Notes under the pieces: generated by a model | What the model was told of the DNA's origin: nothing | Seen by the model: only the letters and a program-made list of their open reading frames with translations | Databases searched by the model: none | Assembly: GCA_003243425.1 (NCBI GenBank) | Contig: QFQP01000005.1 | Coordinates: 1 to 64,000, forward strand | DNA length: 64,000 nt | Direction: 5' to 3' | From: Archangium gephyra | GTDB taxonomy: Bacteria; Myxococcota; Myxococcia; Myxococcales; Myxococcaceae | Shown: piece after piece, positions 1-7,522 of the stretch | Numbering within the stretch: the stretch's first letter is position 1 | Layout: every line of letters begins with the position of its first letter | Position numbers and translations under genes: made by a program

Positions 1-49
1 CGTCCTCATCTGTCGATCCCCCCGCTGAAAGCGATCGAACTTCAGGTGG

Positions 50-508
50 TTACGCCGCCAATTCCGAGATCGCCTCTAGCCGTGATCGTCGAAAATCCAG
101 CCGCTCCGGCAATGGGAATTTCGTTTCTCCAGTATCAAAACTGCAGCCCGCCAGCGAAGGCAGCAGCGTGGACTCCTCAAGGGCAAGCGGAGGTCTGACG
201 AGACCGCGCTCGTCCTTCAAGATTCCAAGGAACTCGAAAATTGTTCCCAGGCGCTGCGCACCGTCAACAACATCCCACGTGCCATTGCTATCCTGAGCCA
301 CAAAGATGGGAGGAAGAGGAATCCTCAACAAAATTGACTCAATAAGCTTGCTCTTCTGACTCGTCGTCCAGCGAAGAACGCGCTGGAATTTTGGATGGAT
401 ATTGATCTCGTTTCGCTCGTAAATGCCCTCGAGTTCCCCGATAGACATGGAGAGCCGATCACTCTGTATCTCTTTTCGCCACTTCTCGATTTCCTGCGAC
501 AGACCCAT
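50..508 (-). pseudogene. DUF262 (GmrSD N-terminal-like) fragment
   Basis: The 152 residues match the start of DUF262 proteins: an N-terminal KFQR..W box, a helix ending SKLIESILLRIPLPPIF, and WDVVDGAQRL (usually DGQQR). The family has a DGQQR nucleotide-binding site and occurs in modification-dependent restriction enzymes such as GmrSD. ATG at 508 is chosen because AGCGGAGG lies just upstream. The frame stops at 50, right after the family's RLDFRRSRLE segment. Beyond it, KFDRFQR and AGGSTDED, resembling the family's FELFQRLNxGGS block, appear in two other frames, so the gene looks decayed rather than naturally short. Base composition is clearly less G+C rich than the rest of the window, which suggests acquired DNA. 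Function is inferred from the family only. Confidence 0.6.
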
Positions 509-817
509 TTGACCTCCGCTGGTGTTGGACGCAACTCGCCTGCGTGACCATAGAGGCAGCCTCACAACATCTTCAACGTTCGATCAGACTTTGGTCCACG
601 ATTTAGATGTCGATGGCTGAGTATGAGGAGAAGGCAGCTCGGAGCGATTCACAAACGCGCGAGTTCAAACTCGCAAATGAGGAACACACACACGGCTCCG
701 GTCCGCAGTTCCGGCTCGCTGGCAGAGCAGCGGACTGAACGTATTTCGACATCGAGAATCGGGCCGGCGGTTCGCCACGCCCAGACTTCTCCCCGCCGCC
801 GAACGCCGGACTTCTGA
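509..817. other. Gene-poor gap at the left edge
   Basis: This 309-base gap between the DUF262 remnant and the esterase gene has lower G+C than the rest. A 43-codon frame on the plus strand (607-738) encodes a charged Lys/Glu-rich peptide without a ribosome-binding site. I cannot assign it and do not call it a gene. No repeats or hairpins stood out. Confidence 0.4.
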
Positions 818-2140
818 TCAGTTGCAGCGGCCGGCCGACCAGTACGTGCCGTCGTTCGACTTCACCCAGCTCCGGTAGAACGTGTTCCACAACCCCAGCT
901 GCTCGCCCGAGCCCTTCGCGCACACGTAGCTGTTGAACGAGCCGCACCGCACCGCACGACCCGCCGTCACCTGGTTGTAGTTGGTGTCTTCGAACTCCAC
1001 GCACGTCGGCGGCGTGCCTGCGTCGACCACCGGAACACCTGCGTCAATCACCGGCGTACCCGCGTCAATCACCGGCGTGCCCGCGTCGACCACCGGCGTG
1101 CCCGCGTCAATCACCGGCGTGCCCGCGTCGACCACCGGCGTGCCCGCGTCAATCACCGGCGTACCCGCGTCGACCACCGGCGCCGCGTCGTCGAGCCCGA
1201 AGAACTTCACGCTGTACTCCGTGGAACAGAGGCCGACGTCGAGAATGAAGCCACCCGTCGACCCGCAGCCCTGCGAAGGCGCGACCGCGGTTCCGTGACC
1301 CATCGACGACACCGTGAACGTCTCGACCACCGTCTGCCCGCTCGCGTTCCGATACTCGCGCCGCGTCGCGCGACCAATCGTCGTCTGCTGATCAACCGTC
1401 TGATCAACCCCGTTCACCTGCGTCCACTGCTCCATCAACTCGTTCAGGTTCTTCACGTTCACCGTGTAGTCGGCATCACCGTTCCAGATGCTCACGCGCG
1501 GCCACTTCGTCGTTCCGCTCGGCGCGGCTGAGGTCACCAGTGCCGCCCACTGCGCGGGCGACTTCTCGGTGCCCTGCTGACACGCCGACGAACCGCCGAT
1601 GCTGCTCGCACAGCCCGCGGGCAAACCCGCCATCGGAGCGCCGGCCGCGAACACGTCGGGGTACGCCGCCAACATCGACGCCGTCATGCCACCGCCCGCC
1701 GAGAGCCCGGTCACGAACACCTTCGAGGGGTTGATGCCGTAGCGCGACTTCATGGTCTCGACGGCCTGCGCGATGGACGCCGCCTGACCCGAGCCACGCC
1801 GCGTGTTCGCCGTCTCGTACCAGCCGAAGCACTTCAGGCCGCTCGTCACCTCGGGGTACAGAACGTAGAAGCCGTAGCGCTCGGCGAAGGTGTCCCAACC
1901 GGCCTTGCGGTACTCGGCCGCCGTCTGCGTGCAGCCGTGCAGCGCCACCACCAACGCCGGGCTGGCCTTCGGTGCCGCCGGCAGCGTCGCGTACATCTTC
2001 AACCCGCCCGGGTTCGACCCGAAGCCCGTGACTTCCACGTACGAGAGCGCGCTCGAGGTGCTCGCAAATTCGTCGCCGACTTCACCACCAGGACCACACG
2101 CCACCAGCCCCACTGCGCACGCCATGAAGAGCTTCCGCAT
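818..2140 (-). CDS. Secreted PHB-depolymerase-type esterase lipoprotein
   Basis: A 440-residue alpha/beta hydrolase of the esterase/poly(3-hydroxybutyrate) depolymerase family, probably an outer-membrane lipoprotein. ATG at 2140 is preceded by AAAGG and opens a lipoprotein signal peptide with lipobox LVAC (Cys15). The oxyanion segment is ALHGCTQT (66-73), the nucleophile Ser147 is in GLSAG, the acid is probably Asp222 or Asp224 in WNGDADYTV, and His282 is in SMGHG. A linker of eight VDAGTPV/IDAGTPV heptads follows, then a ~60-residue C-terminal domain with the NYNQVTAGRA...LGLWNTFY pattern seen at the end of PHB depolymerases. It is divergent from the TetR operon and shares its 170-bp control region. 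It likely cleaves polyester or acetyl-ester substrates outside the cell; the substrate is not shown. Confidence 0.85.
   Translation of the reverse strand: MRKLFMACAVGLVACGPGGEVGDEFASTSSALSYVEVTGFGSNPGGLKMYATLPAAPKASPALVVALHGCTQTAAEYRKAGWDTFAERYGFYVLYPEVTSGLKCFGWYETANTRRGSGQAASIAQAVETMKSRYGINPSKVFVTGLSAGGGMTASMLAAYPDVFAAGAPMAGLPAGCASSIGGSSACQQGTEKSPAQWAALVTSAAPSGTTKWPRVSIWNGDADYTVNVKNLNELMEQWTQVNGVDQTVDQQTTIGRATRREYRNASGQTVVETFTVSSMGHGTAVAPSQGCGSTGGFILDVGLCSTEYSVKFFGLDDAAPVVDAGTPVIDAGTPVVDAGTPVIDAGTPVVDAGTPVIDAGTPVIDAGVPVVDAGTPPTCVEFEDTNYNQVTAGRAVRCGSFNSYVCAKGSGEQLGLWNTFYRSWVKSNDGTYWSAGRCN
1012..1181 (-). repeat. 21-bp tandem repeat coding for a (V/I)DAGTPV linker
   Basis: Eight copies of a 21-bp unit encode alternating VDAGTPV and IDAGTPV heptads between the catalytic and C-terminal domains of the esterase. 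Copies differ mainly by gac/att for Val/Ile. It is a coding minisatellite, not a CRISPR array. Confidence 0.9.
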
Positions 2141-2264
2141 CGGACGACCTTTCGGTGTGAGAGGCCGGCTCCGTATCGCCACGCATGGAAATACCCAGCT
2201 GCGGTGGGACAAGATGAGACATGCAACACTCATGACAAGTTCTCAAAATCTCTGGCGAAGTCAC

Positions 2265-2286
2265 ATGAACTTGACGTCATGTTCAT
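2265..2286. promoter_or_regulatory. 22-bp palindrome, candidate TetR operator
   Basis: Arms ATGAAC and GTTCAT flank a central TGACGTCA, all on one dyad axis between 2275 and 2276; only the pair 2271/2280 breaks symmetry (20 of 22 bases symmetric). It lies 24 bases before the TetR start, in the control region shared with the divergent esterase. TetR dimers bind such dyads, so autoregulation and control of both transcripts are inferred. Confidence 0.65.
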
Positions 2287-2303
2287 ATTCAAGGCACCCT
2301 GAT

Positions 2304-2326
2304 TTGAAACATGAGTCAGGTTTCAA
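2304..2326 (+). promoter_or_regulatory. Inverted repeat across the TetR start codon
   Basis: TTGAAAC (2304-2310) and GTTTCAA (2320-2326) are perfect 7-bp arms around a 9-base loop that contains the ATG of the TetR gene. In RNA the hairpin would hide the start codon; in DNA it could be a second operator. Neither use is shown. Confidence 0.45.
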
Positions 2327-2976
2327 CTCTCACGAAGAAGAAGCTGACGGTACGCGGGCAGCGCACCCGGCTGGAGCTGCTGGAGGCAGCTGAACAGGTC
2401 TTCGGAGAGCGCGGGTTCGAGCACAGCAGCATCTCGGAAATCACCCGCCGGGCGGGGGTCGCGCTGGGCACGTTCTACGTCTACTTCCCGCACAAGCAGG
2501 CCATCTTCACGGAGCTGGTCGACGAGCTCGGCGAGCGGCTGCGCGAGACGTTGAACGCCGCGTCGAAGGACAAGACGACCCGCCTCGAGAAGGAGCGCGC
2601 CGGCTTCCGCGCGTTCTTCGAGTTCGCCGGCAAGCACCGCAACCTGTACCGCATCGTGCGGCAGGCGGAGTTCGTCGACGCCGAGGTCTACCACCGCTAC
2701 TACAAGCGCCTGGCCACCTCGTATTCGCGTGGGCTGACGCGCGCGATGCAGGTCAAGGACATCGGCACCTACGACACCGAGGTCATCGCGTACGCGCTGA
2801 TGGGCATCGCCGACTTCATCGGCATGCGCTTCGTGGTCTGGGAAGATCCCGCGGCGCTCGAGCGGGTCACCGACGAGGTCGTGCACTTCATTCAGTACGG
2901 GTTGTTGTCGCCGCAGCGCCTGGGCCCGCTCTCAGGCCCGCTCCCCGCGTCGTACGGCGAGGGAGACAAGAAGTGA
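2311..2976 (+). CDS. TetR-family transcriptional regulator
   Basis: 221 residues. Residues ~18-64 form the TetR helix-turn-helix: RLELLEAAEQVFGERGFEH, then SISEITRRAGVALGTFYVYF, a near-consensus recognition helix, and the KQAIF that follows it. The rest is the helical ligand/dimer domain, with no ligand deducible. It is the first gene of a six-gene transcript; its stop overlaps the next start as GTGA. A strong dyad lies just upstream (2265-2286), so it probably represses itself, the operon and perhaps the divergent esterase gene. Confidence 0.9.
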   Translation: MSQVSTLTKKKLTVRGQRTRLELLEAAEQVFGERGFEHSSISEITRRAGVALGTFYVYFPHKQAIFTELVDELGERLRETLNAASKDKTTRLEKERAGFRAFFEFAGKHRNLYRIVRQAEFVDAEVYHRYYKRLATSYSRGLTRAMQVKDIGTYDTEVIAYALMGIADFIGMRFVVWEDPAALERVTDEVVHFIQYGLLSPQRLGPLSGPLPASYGEGDKK

Positions 2977-3944
2977 AACGGCACGCCCGCATCACCGGCA
3001 CCGGCCGTGCCGTGGCCCCGGTGTTGATCAGCAACGAGCAGATGGATGCGCGCTTCGGTGAAGGCGTCTCGGAGTGGATCGAAGCGAACGTCGGCATCAA
3101 GCAGCGCTTTCACATGGCGCCTGATCAGGTCACGTCTGATCTCGCCGCGGAGGCCGCGAAGCAGGCGCTGGAGCGCGCGAAGCTGACCGTCGACGACGTC
3201 GACCTGATCATCGTGTCGACCGACACGGGAGATCAGCCCAGCCCGTCGACCGCCGCCGTGGTGCTCCACAAGCTCGGCGCGCGCCACACGCCGGCCTTCG
3301 ACGTCAACGCCGCGTGCTCGGGCTGGGTGGTCGCGCTCGACACGGCCGCCGGGCTGATCCGCGCCGACGAGACCAAGCGCCACGTGCTGGTCATCGGCGC
3401 GTACGGCATGAGCCGCTTCCTCGACTGGACCGACAAACACACCGCCACGCTCTTCGCCGACGGCGCCGGCGCGGTGGTGTTGAGCGCCAGCGACACGCCG
3501 GGCTTCCTCGCCTCGACGTTGTGGAGCGACAGCGCGATGTGGGACGCGCTCGGCGTCTACGCGGGCGGCGCGAAGAAGCCGGAAGAGCGCGGCTTCGTGA
3601 AGTTCGTGCGCAAGTTCCCGAAGACCTACAACACCGAGCACTGGCCGCGGCTGCTGGCGACCACGTCGGACCGCTGCGGCGTTCCGCTGAACGAAGTGAA
3701 GGCCTTCTTCTTCACGCAGCTCAACCTGCGCGCCATCGAAGCCGTGATGGACGGCCTCGGACTGCCCCGCGAGCGCGCGCCGTACATCGGTGACAAGTGG
3801 GGCTACACCGGCAACGCCTGCATTCCCATGACGCTCGATGACGCGGTCGAGCGCGGCGTGCTGCAACGTGGCGACGTGATCGCGCTGTGCGCCTCTGGCG
3901 GCGGCGTGTCGATGGCGTCCGCTTTTCTGAGGTGGGACCCATGA
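2973..3944 (+). CDS. KAS III-like (FabH-fold) enzyme with altered triad
   Basis: 323 residues of the thiolase fold, ketoacyl-ACP synthase III type. The nucleophile region is intact (DVNAACSGW, Cys115), as are FADGAGAVVL and the C-terminal ASGGG. The other two catalytic residues of the usual Cys-His-Asn triad are gone: the HQAN block reads TQLN (Thr248) and the GNTSAAS block reads WGYTGNACIP (Tyr at 278 for Asn). True FabH decarboxylates malonyl-ACP with His and Asn, so this enzyme probably uses Cys115 for acyl transfer, hydrolysis or a non-decarboxylative condensation. The GTG start overlaps the TetR stop, and its stop overlaps the MFS start as ATGA. It is not likely to be the housekeeping FabH. 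Confidence 0.8.
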   Translation: MKRHARITGTGRAVAPVLISNEQMDARFGEGVSEWIEANVGIKQRFHMAPDQVTSDLAAEAAKQALERAKLTVDDVDLIIVSTDTGDQPSPSTAAVVLHKLGARHTPAFDVNAACSGWVVALDTAAGLIRADETKRHVLVIGAYGMSRFLDWTDKHTATLFADGAGAVVLSASDTPGFLASTLWSDSAMWDALGVYAGGAKKPEERGFVKFVRKFPKTYNTEHWPRLLATTSDRCGVPLNEVKAFFFTQLNLRAIEAVMDGLGLPRERAPYIGDKWGYTGNACIPMTLDDAVERGVLQRGDVIALCASGGGVSMASAFLRWDP

Positions 3945-5188
3945 CGACGAGCGCCGCACAACTCCCCTGGTGGAAGGAGCCCACCAAAGACCACTGGATC
4001 GCCTTCGCCGCCGCGTGGTTCGGCTGGGTGCTCGACGCCTTCGACTTCACCGTCTTCATCCTCGTGATGCCGAAGATCCGCGAGGAGTTCACCGTGTCGT
4101 CGACCTACGCGACGCTCTCCATCGCGCTCACGCTGCTGCTGCGCCTGGTGGGCGGCATGGTGGCGGGCTGGGCCGCCGACCGCTGGGGCCGGCGCCTGCC
4201 GCTGCTGATCAGCATCGTGTGGTTCGCGGCGTGTGACTTCGCGATCGCCTTCGCGGGCTCGTTCGAGACGGTGCTCATTCTGCGCACGCTGTTCGGCTTC
4301 GGCATGGGCGCGGAGTGGACCGCTGGCGCCACGCTCGCCATGGAGCAGTGGCCCAAACGCAGCCGCGGCATCGCGTCGGGGGTGCTGCAGGGCAGCTGGG
4401 CGGTCGGCTACTTCCTCGCCGCCATCGCCGCGGCCTATGTCGTTCCCGTGTACGGCTGGCGCGGGCTGTTCATCACCGCGGCCCTGCCGGCGCTGCTCAT
4501 CTTCCCGCTCATGTGGTTCGTCAAAGAGCCGCCGCACATTCAGGCCGCGGCGGTCGACAAGACCATCGACACCTCGTTCGGCGCGCTGCTGAAGGCGCCC
4601 GGCGTGGTGGGCCGCCTGGTGTGGGGCTCGGCGGCGATGGCCGCGGGTCTGGCCGCCTACTACGCGCTCATCGGCAACTACCCAGACCTGCTCAAGAGCT
4701 TCGGCCACGACATCAGCGGCATCTCGTTCCACGTCGCGCTCTTCAACGTCGGCATGATGGTCGGCGCCATCGCCTGCGGCTTCATCGCCATGAAGCGTGG
4801 CGTGGCTCCGGCGATCCTCATTCCCACCATCGCCATGGCCATCTGCGTGCCGCTGTACGTGGGCGCGTCACCTGCGCTGCTGGCGGTCGGAGCCTTCCTC
4901 GGTGGGCTCTTCGGCGCCGGCTACTCGGGCACCACGCCGCTGCTGCTGACCTCGCTCTTCCCTGATCACCTGCGCGCGAAGGCGGTGGGCATCGTCTACC
5001 ACGTGGGTGCGGTGCCCGCGGCGTTCGTGCCCATGAGCATCGCGGCCATGCACGAGAAGGGCGGCCTCTCGTGGGGCCTGTCCATCTCCATCGTGGTGGC
5101 GCTCAGCGTGCTGGGGCTCGCGGCCCTGGTCGCGCTCGGCCCCGCCGAAGTCAAAGCGAAGCCTTCGTCTGACGCAGTCGCTCACTGA
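3941..5188 (+). CDS. Major facilitator superfamily transporter
   Basis: 415 residues, about twelve hydrophobic segments. It starts at the ATG that overlaps the preceding stop. FGWVLDAFDFTVFILVMP is the TM1 signature of the acid:H+ symporter branch of MFS (sialate/aromatic-acid type), and GWAADRWGRRLPL is the conserved loop 2-3 motif. The central loop is short. It sits in the inner membrane and would move a small, probably anionic, compound. Translation is coupled to the KAS III-like gene, so both probably handle the same compound. The direction of transport cannot be told. Confidence 0.85.
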   Translation: MTTSAAQLPWWKEPTKDHWIAFAAAWFGWVLDAFDFTVFILVMPKIREEFTVSSTYATLSIALTLLLRLVGGMVAGWAADRWGRRLPLLISIVWFAACDFAIAFAGSFETVLILRTLFGFGMGAEWTAGATLAMEQWPKRSRGIASGVLQGSWAVGYFLAAIAAAYVVPVYGWRGLFITAALPALLIFPLMWFVKEPPHIQAAAVDKTIDTSFGALLKAPGVVGRLVWGSAAMAAGLAAYYALIGNYPDLLKSFGHDISGISFHVALFNVGMMVGAIACGFIAMKRGVAPAILIPTIAMAICVPLYVGASPALLAVGAFLGGLFGAGYSGTTPLLLTSLFPDHLRAKAVGIVYHVGAVPAAFVPMSIAAMHEKGGLSWGLSISIVVALSVLGLAALVALGPAEVKAKPSSDAVAH

Positions 5189-5228
5189 TTCACCCTCACC
5201 CAACGCAGTAACGAAAGAGAGAATCACC

Positions 5229-5894
5229 ATGAAGAAGCTCCTCACGATGTGTGCGCTCGCGGCGGTCGGTGGCCTCGTGGCCTGTGGCGGCGGCAACATG
5301 AACCCTGACGGCGGCACCGGCGGCGGCTCGGGTGGCGGCACGGCTTCGGGCGGCGGCACGGGCACCAACGACTTCTCGACGTCGGCGCGCATTCTCGCGC
5401 ACCTCGAAGGCAAGACGATGGTGATGCAGGGCGACGACATTCCCACCTCGCCCAACGGCTTCAACGAGAACATCGACTTCGGCGCCAGCACGCAGTGCTA
5501 CCAGAAGGTCAGCATCTCGACGCTCGCGAGCCAGTTCACGGTGACGTCGGACCTGGGCACGCTCAACAAGATGCCTGACGCCGGCGCCGTCGGCATGTGT
5601 GACCGCACCACCAAGGCGAACACCGTGATGTTCACCTCGATGTCGGTGCTCATCGAGAACGTCGCCAACAACGGCGAGTGCTTCGACATCACCTCCACGT
5701 ACAACGGCTTCAAGCAGGAAGGCCGTGGCTCCATCTCGGCCGACGGCAAGACGGTCACCCTCGAGCTCTACTTCGCGGCGACCGGTCACCGCTGCGCGGA
5801 CGGCGCGGTCGGCGCGACGGGCGTGCAGCTCGCGACGCAGGCCGGCCCGGTGGCGTTCACCGGCAACGCCAAGCAGGTCTACCGCCTCCCGTAA
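5229..5894 (+). CDS. Lipoprotein, family shared with the gene at 10753
   Basis: 221 residues. AAAGAGAG precedes ATG 5229. The signal peptide ends in lipobox LVAC, followed by a Gly-rich spacer. The ~170-residue body is clearly homologous to that of the lipoprotein at 10753-11616: both share VMQGxDIPxxPNGxNE, an ASQC/STQC cysteine, GxCFDVT/FDIT, GRGSIS.DG.T.TLELYF and HRCA(D/N)GAVG. Four conserved cysteines suggest two disulfides. I do not recognise a named domain. It lies 40 bases after the MFS gene and 12 before the barrel gene, so it is probably part of the envelope half of this operon. Confidence 0.8.
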   Translation: MKKLLTMCALAAVGGLVACGGGNMNPDGGTGGGSGGGTASGGGTGTNDFSTSARILAHLEGKTMVMQGDDIPTSPNGFNENIDFGASTQCYQKVSISTLASQFTVTSDLGTLNKMPDAGAVGMCDRTTKANTVMFTSMSVLIENVANNGECFDITSTYNGFKQEGRGSISADGKTVTLELYFAATGHRCADGAVGATGVQLATQAGPVAFTGNAKQVYRLP

Positions 5895-5906
5895 TCGGAA
5901 CCGTCC

Positions 5907-7520
5907 ATGCGCCACTTCTGGTTGATCAGCACGTTGCTCGCGAGCACGGCGCTCGCGGCGGGGCCCACGGCTCCGTTTGATCCACTCCCGGAGTGGCGCG
6001 ACGAGCGGGGCCGCGACAACGACGGCCCGCTCGCCGACTTCCGCTTCATCTCGTATTTCTTCACGCGCGCCACGGTCACCAACGTCATCGGTGACCCCGC
6101 GGGCCTGCGTGGTGTGTCGCTCGGGCCCATCGGGTCACCCACGGGCTCGGCGGCGCTCACCGGCAACAACACCGCCTTCTACGTCGACCAGCGGTGGATT
6201 CCGGTCATCGAGTACACGCCGTTCTTCTTCGACGGCTTCGCCACGCTCCGCCTGCAGGTCGAGATCGACTTCATGTGGGGCCTCGCGGCGAACGCGGCGC
6301 AGCAGAACCAGGGCGGCGGCTTCAACGCCGACCAGGTGAACCTGCAGACCAAGAACATCAACGTCGCGCTGTACCCGTTCAAGAAGCAGAAGCCGCTGGC
6401 CATCGTCATCGGTACGCAGACCGTCTACGACTCGATCCTCGACCCGGCGACGCACTCGCTCTTCGACGTCATCAAGCAGGGCTACAAGTTGAGCTACCTG
6501 GGCACCGACGCCACCGGCATCTCGGCGTACGGCCAGCTGGGCATTCACAAGTTCAAGGTGTCGTTGCTCCCCATCGCGGCGGCGCAACCCGAGCGCGTGC
6601 TGCAGAACAACCCGGCGCTCTTCTTCACGGTGATGGGCACGCTCGACTATTCCATCTCGCCGATTCAAGGCCTCAACATCGGCGCGTCGGCGTGGCACAT
6701 GCGCGACTACACGAAGGGCCAGGCCTTCGCGTTCGAGGGGCTGGTGTTCAACGGCCCCGGCAGCCCCGGCCTCGCGGGCTTCACGGGCGCGCCGCGCTTC
6801 AGCATCGACGCGCCCAACGGGTACGTGAGCTGGTTCGGCCTCAACTTCAACTACAACCTGAACTACTTCCACGGCCCGTTCGCGGCCTCGGGCTTCGTGA
6901 TGACCAACTTCGGTCGCTACGAATCGACGCGCGAGAACACCACCAACCCGCGCTCGCTCGACATCGCCGGCGTGGGCGCCAACCTCGAGCTGCTGTGGAA
7001 CTACGGGCGCTCGAGCAACGACGTCATCTCGGTCGAAGGCATGTTCACGTCGGGCGACGGCAACCCCGGTGACGGCCAGTACTCGGGCGCGTTCACCATG
7101 AACACCTACGGCCTGCCCGGCGCGGTGTGGTTCAACCACAAGACGCTGCTGCTCTTCCCCTTCTCGCAGACGGTGAACAACTACACCGGCGCGGTCACCG
7201 ACATCTCGAATCAGGGCTACGGCCTGAGCACCGGCATCGTGTCGGCGGGCTACGACCTCATTCCGCAGACGCTGTGGGTGAAGCTCGGTGGCGCTGCGGC
7301 GTGGAGCAACTCGGTGCCCGGCGACGCGCTCGGCGGCACCGGGCGCGGCACGTTCATCGGCGCAGAGGTGAACGCCGAGCTCCGGTGGACGATTCGCTAC
7401 CTGATGACGGTCGGCCTCCACGGCGCGTACCTGTTCAAGGGCGATTTCTACAACAACGTCGCGCGCGTGCCGGTGAGCCCGTGGGCGCTGTTCACCACCT
7501 ACACCTGGTACGGGTTCTGA
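5907..7520 (+). CDS. Outer-membrane beta-barrel protein (porin-like)
   Basis: 537 residues with a signal peptide (cleavage likely after ALA-AG) and alternating, aromatic-rich strands throughout. The last residues, TTYTWYGF, end in the C-terminal aromatic signature recognised by the Bam machinery. The N-terminal region (DPLPEWRDERGRDNDGPLADFRF) is unusual and not assigned. The long barrel resembles alginate-export or porin-type channels in form only. It lies 12 bases after the lipoprotein gene and 2 before the hydrolase gene, so an outer-membrane route for the operon's substrate or product is inferred. Confidence 0.7.
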   Translation: MRHFWLISTLLASTALAAGPTAPFDPLPEWRDERGRDNDGPLADFRFISYFFTRATVTNVIGDPAGLRGVSLGPIGSPTGSAALTGNNTAFYVDQRWIPVIEYTPFFFDGFATLRLQVEIDFMWGLAANAAQQNQGGGFNADQVNLQTKNINVALYPFKKQKPLAIVIGTQTVYDSILDPATHSLFDVIKQGYKLSYLGTDATGISAYGQLGIHKFKVSLLPIAAAQPERVLQNNPALFFTVMGTLDYSISPIQGLNIGASAWHMRDYTKGQAFAFEGLVFNGPGSPGLAGFTGAPRFSIDAPNGYVSWFGLNFNYNLNYFHGPFAASGFVMTNFGRYESTRENTTNPRSLDIAGVGANLELLWNYGRSSNDVISVEGMFTSGDGNPGDGQYSGAFTMNTYGLPGAVWFNHKTLLLFPFSQTVNNYTGAVTDISNQGYGLSTGIVSAGYDLIPQTLWVKLGGAAAWSNSVPGDALGGTGRGTFIGAEVNAELRWTIRYLMTVGLHGAYLFKGDFYNNVARVPVSPWALFTTYTWYGF

Positions 7521-7522
7521 TC

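Noticed and set aside
603..1004. Minus-strand 133-codon frame after the DUF262 remnant
   Set aside because: It overlaps the C-terminal domain of the esterase gene in another frame and has low-complexity composition.
1012..1181. Regular 21-bp repeat that looks like a CRISPR array
   Set aside because: The units are contiguous with no spacers and encode heptads in frame within the esterase gene.
2973..3944. Assignment as the housekeeping fabH
   Set aside because: His and Asn of the catalytic triad are replaced and no fatty-acid synthesis genes are adjacent.
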